Positions 6,991 through 12,589 of a DNA stretch of 14,373 nt are shown here, in pieces (position 1 is the stretch's first letter; each line of letters begins with the position of its first letter). The position numbers and the translations under genes were made by a program. Origin of the DNA: JBFLYO01 sp040756745 (lineage in GTDB: Bacteria; Bacteroidota; Ignavibacteria; UBA10030; UBA6906); NCBI GenBank assembly GCA_040756745.1, contig JBFLYO010000050.1, forward strand, positions 1 through 14,373. The letters run 5' to 3'. The notes beneath the pieces are model-generated. The model saw only the letters and a program-made list of their open reading frames with translations. It was not told where the DNA came from and ran no database searches.

Positions 6991-7019
6991 AAGATACCCA
7001 AAAACGCCCTAAAGAGCAA
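6991..7019 (-). promoter_or_regulatory. Candidate promoter for the tRNA-tilS-hpt-ftsH operon
   Basis: On the minus strand TTGCTC (7019-7014) and TATCTT (6996-6991) are spaced by 17 bases, a fair sigma-70-type pair (3/6 and 4/6 matches). Transcription would start a few bases before the tRNA 5' end at 6981. The -10 region TATCTTGC also partly fits the TAnnTTTG box of Bacteroidota. This is a by-eye match supported by position. Confidence 0.4.
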
Positions 7020-7068
7020 CATGAGGCGGACTTCCCGGCGGTCGCGTCGCGTTGTGATTCGGAGGGAT

Positions 7069-7084
7069 TTTGGATATATTTTTG
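7069..7084 (+). promoter_or_regulatory. Candidate -7 element upstream of hpnC
   Basis: TATTTTTG (7077-7084) matches the TAnnTTTG box of Bacteroidota promoters exactly. It ends 7 bases before the chosen hpnC ATG at 7092, which would give a very short or absent leader. A TTTG at 7069-7072 is too close to serve as the -33 element, and no convincing -33 box is seen at proper spacing, so the call is weak. Confidence 0.3.
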
Positions 7085-7091
7085 CTCCCGG

Positions 7092-7997
7092 ATGGTCGTT
7101 GTTAAGAAGAGGAGCGAAAGAATTTTCTCGTCCATTGACAACCGCGACGCCTTCAGGTACTGCGCGCGCCTTGCACGCGATCACTATGAGAACTTTCCCG
7201 TCGCGTCCTTTCTCCTGCCTCGGTCGAAGCGCCCGTTCGTCTACGCCGTGTATGCGTTTGCGCGGACCGCAGACGACCTGGCCGACGAAGGATCGCTTCT
7301 TCCCGCGGCGCGACTGGCTGCACTGGACGACCTCGAGCGCAGACTCTACGATTGCTACGAGGGGAAAGCCGACCATCCCGTCTTCATCGCCCTTGGCGAA
7401 ACTGCGGAAAAGACCAAGGTTCCGCAACAGCTCCTCGTCGACCTCCTGACCGCCTTCCGGCTCGACGTCACAAAAAAGCGGTTCAGCGATTTCCGGGAAC
7501 TCCTCTATTATTGTTCCTGCTCGGCAAACCCCATCGGCCGGCTCGTTCTCCATATCTTCGGGAACGTGACGGCACGCGCCCTCGATCTCTCCGATCAGAT
7601 CTGCACCGGGTTGCAGCTTGCGAATTTCTGGCAAGATCTCTCCCTCGACTGGCGCAAGGGGCGCCTGTATGTCCCGCTTGACGATTGCGGCCGATTTGGT
7701 TATACTGAATCCGATCTGGCGAAGGGGATCGTGGACGAGCGGTTCAGGAATCTGATGCGGTTCCAGATCGACCGGACACGGCAGTTCCTGCTCGGCGGGA
7801 CTCCCCTCGTGCATGAGACCTCCTCGCGCCTGAAGTTTGAGGTGATCCTGACCGTGGAAGGGGGGCTCGCCATCCTCCGGGCAATCGAAACATCGGGATA
7901 CGATGTGCTCCACAACCGGCCCGCACTGTCGAAGGGGGCGAAAGCGAAACTTCTGGCCGCGGTGCTCCTGAACGGACGACGATGGATCCATCAGTAA
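7092..7997 (+). CDS. hpnC: Hydroxysqualene synthase HpnC (squalene/phytoene synthase family)
   Basis: A 301-residue isoprenoid enzyme of the squalene/phytoene synthase fold. In the HpnCDE route, HpnC turns presqualene diphosphate into hydroxysqualene. The first Asp-rich motif is DDLADE (61-66) after YAVYAFART; the second is QLANFWQDLSLDW (175-187), then GRLYVP (190-195). The LANFWQD wording and the hpnD and hpnE neighbours separate it from HpnD and from phytoene synthase. I chose ATG 7092. The open frame reaches back to TTG 6987, but those 35 residues show no family similarity and cross the likely promoter region. No Shine-Dalgarno sequence is placed for this ATG; GGAGGG at 7061-7066 is 25 bases away. 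The 3' end overlaps hpnD by 16 bases. The product feeds hopanoid or C30 carotenoid synthesis, with later genes outside the window. Confidence 0.88.
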   Translation: MVVVKKRSERIFSSIDNRDAFRYCARLARDHYENFPVASFLLPRSKRPFVYAVYAFARTADDLADEGSLLPAARLAALDDLERRLYDCYEGKADHPVFIALGETAEKTKVPQQLLVDLLTAFRLDVTKKRFSDFRELLYYCSCSANPIGRLVLHIFGNVTARALDLSDQICTGLQLANFWQDLSLDWRKGRLYVPLDDCGRFGYTESDLAKGIVDERFRNLMRFQIDRTRQFLLGGTPLVHETSSRLKFEVILTVEGGLAILRAIETSGYDVLHNRPALSKGAKAKLLAAVLLNGRRWIHQ

Positions 7998-8872
7998 CGG
8001 CCATACCGAGAAGCAGCAGCACCAGCTTCTACTATTCCTTCTCGCTTCTCCCGAAACAGAAGCGCGAGGCGATCCATGCCGTGTATGCGTTCTGCCGGTA
8101 CACCGACGACATCGTGGACGAAGGGACGGACGAGCGGACGAAGTTCCTGCGCCTCCGGCGGTGGCGCATGGAGCTCGGCCGTGCGCTTCGGGGCCGGTCG
8201 TCGTATCCCCTGCTGAACCAACTGAATGCCACAGCCCGCAAGTTCAACATCCCTGTCGATCATTTCTATGAGTTGATCCGGGGGATGGAGATGGACCTCA
8301 CGAAGACCCGCTACGCTACCTTCGAGGAGCTGAAGGAGTACTGCTATCTGGTCGCATCGTCGGTCGGACTGATGTGCCGGCAGATTTTCGGGTACCGGAA
8401 TGCATCAACCCGGGAGTACGCCATCAATCTCGGCATTGCGCTGCAGCTCACCAACATCCTGCGCGACGTCAAAGAGGATGCGAAGCGCGGGCGGATTTAT
8501 CTCCCGCAGGAGGACCTCCGCAGGTTTGGGTACACCGAGGACGATCTGATGAATTTCCGCTACACCCCCGAGTTTGTCCGGCTCATGCGTTTCGAGTGCG
8601 AGCGGGCTAGTAGCTACTTCGACATGGCGCGCGACGCTCTGCGCAACGAGGACAAGCGGTATTTCTTCGCAGCGCGGATCATGTGGTCGATCTACGCCCA
8701 CACGCTCAATCGCATCAGGAGCTCCAATTACAATGTGTTTGAACGGCGCATCTCGATCGGTGCCCTCATGAAAGTGCTCATCACATTCCGCTACTGGCTG
8801 AGCAACACGCTCAAGTACTCGTGGCTCGGCCGGTCGTGGCGCTCCAACCAGCCCACACCGCAGACCCGTTGA
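7982..8872 (+). CDS. hpnD: Presqualene diphosphate synthase HpnD
   Basis: A 296-residue paralogue of the preceding gene that joins two farnesyl diphosphates into presqualene diphosphate. The substrate-entry motif SFYYSFSLLP (15-24) is followed by AVYAFCRYTDDIVDE (33-47) with the first Asp-rich motif. The second is LTNILRDVKEDAKRGRIYLP (156-175). These metal-binding aspartates hold the diphosphates through magnesium. Both paralogues keep RFGYTE..DL and LMRF, showing common origin by duplication. The ATG at 7982 overlaps hpnC by 16 bases in another frame. The gene ends with TTGA, where a TTG in the hpnE frame overlaps the stop. No strong ribosome site is seen, so translation probably follows from hpnC. 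A phytoene synthase role is possible from this sequence alone, but hpnC and hpnE next to it make squalene far more likely. Confidence 0.9.
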   Translation: MDPSVTAIPRSSSTSFYYSFSLLPKQKREAIHAVYAFCRYTDDIVDEGTDERTKFLRLRRWRMELGRALRGRSSYPLLNQLNATARKFNIPVDHFYELIRGMEMDLTKTRYATFEELKEYCYLVASSVGLMCRQIFGYRNASTREYAINLGIALQLTNILRDVKEDAKRGRIYLPQEDLRRFGYTEDDLMNFRYTPEFVRLMRFECERASSYFDMARDALRNEDKRYFFAARIMWSIYAHTLNRIRSSNYNVFERRISIGALMKVLITFRYWLSNTLKYSWLGRSWRSNQPTPQTR

Positions 8873-10215
8873 ACCCCGTGGTGATCGCCGGTGCGGGCCT
8901 GAGCGGTCTCGCAGCCGGCGCAGGTCTTGCCGCACGCGGCATCCCCGTCACAGTCCTCGAACAGCGTCCCGTCCCCGGCGGCCGTGCCACCTCGTTCATC
9001 GATCAGAACAGCGGTGAGGAGGTCGACAACGGTCAGCATGTTCTCATCGCAGGGTACGCGCATACGCTCAGGTTCCTTGACACCATCGGCACGCGCGAAT
9101 TCCTCAATATCCAGAAGACCCCTGAGCTTCCCTTTCATCATCCCGTCCGGGGATTTCAGACGGTCCGATTTCCCGCGCTCCCCTCTCCACTCCATCTTGC
9201 GGCGGGGATTGCCGGGACCCGACTCTTCACTGGCACAGACAAACTCAGACTGCTGCGCGCGGGAGGCGCTCTCCGTCGGATGGATGAGAAGGCGCGAGCC
9301 GACATCGCCGGCCTGACGGTCGAGCAATGGCTTGATGCGGTCGGTCAGTCCGAAGAAACGAAGCGATCGTTTTGGGAACCCCTTGCCATCGCCGTGATGA
9401 ATGAGCACATCGGCGCTGCGTCGGCAGCAGTGTTTGTCCGCTCGATGCGCGAGGCCTTCCTGTCGGATCCCCGGGGGGCCTCACTTGCCCTTCCCTCCGT
9501 CGGGCTGAGCAGGCTGTATGCCGAGCCGGCGGCTGAGTCTATCCGGCGCCGCGGCGGCGCTGTACGGTGTGGGGCCGACGTGGTGGAAAGCATCGCTGAA
9601 GGAGACAAGATACAGGAGGTGCGACTGCGAAGTGGCGAGTCGATTGCATGCTCTGCGCTGATACTGGCCGTCCCGTCATACCGGGCCGCATCGCTTCTTC
9701 CCGCCGAATTGCGATCATCAGGTTTCCTCGACGCGATCGGCACCGCCCCACTCTCACCGATCGTGTCGATCCATCTCTGGTTCGACGCCGACTTCATGCC
9801 GCAGTCGGTCCTTGGCGTGATCGGCAGGCATGTACAGTGGTTGTTCAACCGGAGGAAGATCGCCCGCGCAGGAGGAAGAGGGGGATACGTCACCGCCGTC
9901 ATAAGCGCGGCGCACGAGACTGTGGACAAGCCAAACGACGAGATCATTCGCATCGCTTGCGACGATCTCGCGGGGATTTACGGGACCTCCGCCCGAGAAC
10001 CCCGCAGAGCTCTTGTGATCCGTGAGAAACGGGCAACGTTTTCATGTACACCGGCAATGGAGATACTCCGGCCGGCTCCAATCACGCCAATCGGCAATCT
10101 CTTTCTGGCGGGCGACTGGACGGCTACAGGCTACCCCGCAACCATAGAAGGGGCGGTTTTGAGCGGAGAACGATGTGTGAACCTCGCTGAGGGGTGGCTG
10201 CGCAGGCTGACGTGA
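8821..10215 (+). CDS. hpnE: FAD-dependent hydroxysqualene reductase HpnE
   Basis: Up to 464 residues of the amine-oxidase/phytoene-desaturase flavoprotein fold. HpnE reduces hydroxysqualene to squalene, the last step of the HpnCDE route. The N-terminal Rossmann motif is VVIAGAGLSGLAAG (20-33), with Glu47 closing the ADP-ribose site and GGRATS at 53-58. The C-terminal FAD motif NLFLAGDWTATGYPATIEGA is at 426-445. The start is uncertain. GTG 8821 gives the longest frame and a 52-base overlap with hpnD; TTG 8869 overlaps the hpnD stop as TTGA; GTG 8878 or 8881 would begin just before the Rossmann strand. The later starts look more natural, since residues 1-17 have no family similarity. There is no ATG in this region. 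Order and spacing indicate an hpnCDE operon. Confidence 0.87.
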   Translation: MARPVVALQPAHTADPLNPVVIAGAGLSGLAAGAGLAARGIPVTVLEQRPVPGGRATSFIDQNSGEEVDNGQHVLIAGYAHTLRFLDTIGTREFLNIQKTPELPFHHPVRGFQTVRFPALPSPLHLAAGIAGTRLFTGTDKLRLLRAGGALRRMDEKARADIAGLTVEQWLDAVGQSEETKRSFWEPLAIAVMNEHIGAASAAVFVRSMREAFLSDPRGASLALPSVGLSRLYAEPAAESIRRRGGAVRCGADVVESIAEGDKIQEVRLRSGESIACSALILAVPSYRAASLLPAELRSSGFLDAIGTAPLSPIVSIHLWFDADFMPQSVLGVIGRHVQWLFNRRKIARAGGRGGYVTAVISAAHETVDKPNDEIIRIACDDLAGIYGTSAREPRRALVIREKRATFSCTPAMEILRPAPITPIGNLFLAGDWTATGYPATIEGAVLSGERCVNLAEGWLRRLT

Positions 10216-10254
10216 ATCATTGCTTTTCAATCGTCGATTCCTGATATTTCTTTC

Positions 10255-10629
10255 ATGCTGAAGGACAAACTTGTTCTCCTCGTGGATGATGAACCCGCGA
10301 TTCTGAAGGCCACGAGCACCGGCCTGAAAGAGCGGGGATTCACTGTAAAGGCAGTCGACGGTGCCGAAGCGGCGCTGAAGGTCATCCACAAACTGAAGCC
10401 GAGCATCGTCGTCTCCGACCTTGTGATGCCCGGGACCAACGGGTTTGAGCTCTTCCAGGAGATCAAGAAAGAGCACGAGTTCGAGCGTCTTCCCTTTGTG
10501 TTTCTCACCGGCGTCGACGATTACTACGCCAAGAAGTTCGGCAGGGAGATCGGCGGCGCGGCGTACATCACCAAGCCCGTTGACCTCGACGAGCTCGAGC
10601 AGATCATCAAGGACAAGATCGGCGAATAG
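10255..10629 (+). CDS. Single-domain response regulator (receiver domain only)
   Basis: A 124-residue CheY-like receiver with no output domain. The acidic pair Asp11 and Asp12 (LVDDE), phospho-acceptor Asp55 (VVSDLVMPG), switch threonine Thr85 (FLTG) and Lys107 (ITKPVD) are all present, so phosphorylation by a histidine kinase is expected. After phosphorylation it should act by protein contact, for instance in a phosphorelay or on a motor or enzyme. No kinase gene is in the window. It starts 39 bases after hpnE on the same strand and may share its transcript; a TATTTCTT box at 10245-10252 just before the ATG could instead give it its own start. No Shine-Dalgarno sequence is seen. Partner and pathway are unknown. 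Confidence 0.9.
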   Translation: MLKDKLVLLVDDEPAILKATSTGLKERGFTVKAVDGAEAALKVIHKLKPSIVVSDLVMPGTNGFELFQEIKKEHEFERLPFVFLTGVDDYYAKKFGREIGGAAYITKPVDLDELEQIIKDKIGE

Positions 10630-10681
10630 GCGGCTCAGCCGACGGCCGCCCCCGGCTTGACCGTCCGTCGATACCCACCAG

Positions 10682-11872
10682 ATGCAGGATCCTCCGACGT
10701 CCACCCCTCCCGTCCGCGGAAAGCGGGTCGAGTTTATCGACCTGCTGCGTGGCTGGGCTGTGATTGTGATGATTGAGACGCACGTCTTCAACGCGACGCT
10801 CGTCCCGGAAATCACCGACTCATCATTCTTCCAGGTCCTCAAGTTCATCAACGGCCTCGTGGCGCCGTCGTTTCTCTTCGCGTCAGGGATGGCCTATGCG
10901 GTGACGACGCGCCGGAAGCTGAATGACTACCTCTCCTTCGGAATGCCACTGTTCCGGCAGGTCGGTCGGCTTCTGTTTGTGATGCTGATCGGTTACTCGC
11001 TCCATATCCCGAAATTCAACTATTATCACCTCAGGTACGAGTCCAGCCCCGCGGCATGGCAGGTGTTCTGGCAGGCCGATGTGCTGCAGTGCATTGCCGT
11101 CAGCCTCCTGATCCTGCAGGCCATGCTGCTCCTGCTCCGCTCCGAGCGCCGGCTCTACACGTGGACGGCTGGTTTGGCAGTCGCCGTCCTCCTCGCAGCC
11201 CCACTCATGTGGGGGATCGATTTCTGGATGATCCTCCCGGCTCCCGTCGCCGCGTACATGAACGGCCTGCACTATTCGCTCTTTCCCCTCTTCCCCTGGT
11301 CGGCCTTCCTCTTCGGGGGTGCAGTTGCGGGATACGCATACCTGCGTGCCGGTGATGCTGCAAAGGAACACCCGGACGCCGATCCCATAGGGCGCACAAT
11401 GCGCAGAATTTCCATTGTGGCTGTTACGCTCATGGTGGTTTCGTTTGTTCTCCATCCGATTGCCGCGGCTGTGTACACGACATACGATTACTGGAGGTTC
11501 AGCCCCTCCTTTGCGTTGCTGCGACTCGGAATCGTCCTCCTTCTCTGCGGGGGCATGTTTCTGTTCGAACGGCGGCGGAGCGTTTCACCGAACTCCGTCG
11601 TGACGCTGATCGGTCGCGAGTCGCTGCTTGTTTATACAGTGCACCTGCTGCTTGTGTATGGAAAGTTCGGCAGCACTTCGTTTGCCGAGAGAGTCAACAA
11701 CACCTTCGGTTACGGCGAAGCCGCGGCGGTCACGATCGTCCTCTTTCTGCTTATGTCCGTGCTGGCCCTGGCATGGAGCCGGATCAAGAAGGGGCCGGCG
11801 CGACTCAAGCGCACGGTGCAGGGTCTGGTGCTTGCCGGATTCGCGCTGGTCTTCTTCTTCGGTCCGAATTGA
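10682..11872 (+). CDS. Polytopic membrane acyltransferase, HGSNAT/DUF1624-like
   Basis: A 396-residue integral membrane protein with about ten hydrophobic segments. The N-terminal block has RVEFIDLLRGWAVIVMIETH (15-34) and APSFLFASGMAYAVT (61-75). Both are typical of the heparan-alpha-glucosaminide N-acetyltransferase catalytic family (DUF1624) and the related acyltransferase-3 group. A late ESLLVYTVHLLLVYG segment matches the family C-terminal half. His34 is a candidate for the acyl-carrying or catalytic histidine. Bacterial members are thought to move acyl groups across the membrane onto glycans or other surface molecules, and this acceptor is unknown. It starts 52 bases after the receiver gene with no ribosome site and no clear promoter in the gap, so it may be the last gene of the hpnC transcript. 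Family placement is firm, function is not. Confidence 0.75.
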   Translation: MQDPPTSTPPVRGKRVEFIDLLRGWAVIVMIETHVFNATLVPEITDSSFFQVLKFINGLVAPSFLFASGMAYAVTTRRKLNDYLSFGMPLFRQVGRLLFVMLIGYSLHIPKFNYYHLRYESSPAAWQVFWQADVLQCIAVSLLILQAMLLLLRSERRLYTWTAGLAVAVLLAAPLMWGIDFWMILPAPVAAYMNGLHYSLFPLFPWSAFLFGGAVAGYAYLRAGDAAKEHPDADPIGRTMRRISIVAVTLMVVSFVLHPIAAAVYTTYDYWRFSPSFALLRLGIVLLLCGGMFLFERRRSVSPNSVVTLIGRESLLVYTVHLLLVYGKFGSTSFAERVNNTFGYGEAAAVTIVLFLLMSVLALAWSRIKKGPARLKRTVQGLVLAGFALVFFFGPN

Positions 11873-11885
11873 CGCGCCATTCGAG

Positions 11886-11914
11886 TTGATGTTCCGCACG
11901 GATTTTCGTATCCT
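11886..11914 (+). promoter_or_regulatory. Candidate promoter for gpmA
   Basis: TTGATG (11886-11891) and TATCCT (11909-11914) are spaced by 17 bases, each matching the sigma-70 consensus at 4 of 6 positions. This is in the 99-base gap after the acyltransferase gene and would give a leader of about 50 bases before the ATG at 11972. It is a by-eye call. Confidence 0.35.
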
Positions 11915-11971
11915 CGTACGTTGTGTCGCTCTTCCGATCGTACCTCTTCCATTGACCTGAATTCCTTCACC

Positions 11972-12577
11972 ATGACCAGGCTCGTCCTTCTTCGCCACGG
12001 CGAATCGCAGTGGAATCTCGAAAACCGCTTCACCGGATGGGTGGATGTCCCCCTCTCCGCTAAAGGAGTCGAAGAGGCGAATACCGCCGGCGAGAAGCTA
12101 AAAGGATATATCTTCGACCGCGCGTTCACGTCGGTCCTCCAGCGCGCGATCAAGACGCTCGACATTGTCCTCGATCTCAGCGGGCAGAAGGACATCCCGG
12201 TGGTGCAGAACATGGCGCTCAATGAGCGGCACTACGGCGACCTGCAGGGCCTCAACAAAGCGGAAACAGCGCAGAAATACGGCGACGCGCAGGTAAAGCT
12301 CTGGCGGCGAAGCTTCGACGTCCAGCCCCCCAACGGCGAGAGCCTGAAGGACACGCTGGCTCGGGTGCTTCCATACTGGGAGAAGGCCATCTTCCCCTGC
12401 GTGATGCGAGGAGAGCGCCTCATCATCTCGGCGCACGGAAACAGCCTTCGCTCGCTGGTCATGCACCTCGACAGGCTCTCAAGAGAGGAAGTACTGGAAC
12501 TGAACATTCCGACCGGCGTGCCGCTGGTCTATGAGTTCGACGGGGACGGGACGCCGGTTGCGCACGCCTACATCTGA
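11972..12577 (+). CDS. gpmA: 2,3-bisphosphoglycerate-dependent phosphoglycerate mutase
   Basis: A 201-residue glycolytic enzyme converting 3-phosphoglycerate to 2-phosphoglycerate through a phosphohistidine. The catalytic motif is LLRHGESQWNLENRFTGW (6-23) with His9. Glu85 sits in LNERHYGDLQG (83-93), and the second histidine His155 is in SAHGNSLR (153-160). LNERHYGDLQGLNK marks the cofactor-dependent mutase subgroup rather than a general histidine phosphatase. It is shorter than the roughly 250 residues of E. coli GpmA, lacking part of the region after Arg112 and the C-terminal tail; compact forms near 200 residues are known in other bacteria. ATG 11972 was chosen because the strand MTRLVLLRHG begins there; an in-frame start at 11921 adds 17 unrelated residues. 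The next gene starts 12 bases downstream. Confidence 0.92.
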   Translation: MTRLVLLRHGESQWNLENRFTGWVDVPLSAKGVEEANTAGEKLKGYIFDRAFTSVLQRAIKTLDIVLDLSGQKDIPVVQNMALNERHYGDLQGLNKAETAQKYGDAQVKLWRRSFDVQPPNGESLKDTLARVLPYWEKAIFPCVMRGERLIISAHGNSLRSLVMHLDRLSREEVLELNIPTGVPLVYEFDGDGTPVAHAYI

Positions 12578-12589
12578 TTGGATACGGCA

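Noticed and set aside
6987..7091. Extended N-terminus for hpnC from TTG 6987
   Set aside because: The 35 extra residues have no family similarity and the region holds the likely promoters next to the tRNA.
6972..7991. 339-codon minus-strand open frame opposite hpnC
   Set aside because: It runs across the divergent promoter region and into the tRNA, and hpnC on the plus strand has family motifs.
10629..10650. GGCGGC/GCCGCC hairpin after the receiver gene as a terminator
   Set aside because: The loop is ten bases, the stem only six, and no T-run follows.
10042..10851. 269-codon minus-strand open frame over the receiver gene
   Set aside because: It crosses the 3' end of hpnE, the whole receiver gene and the acyltransferase start, all well supported on the plus strand.
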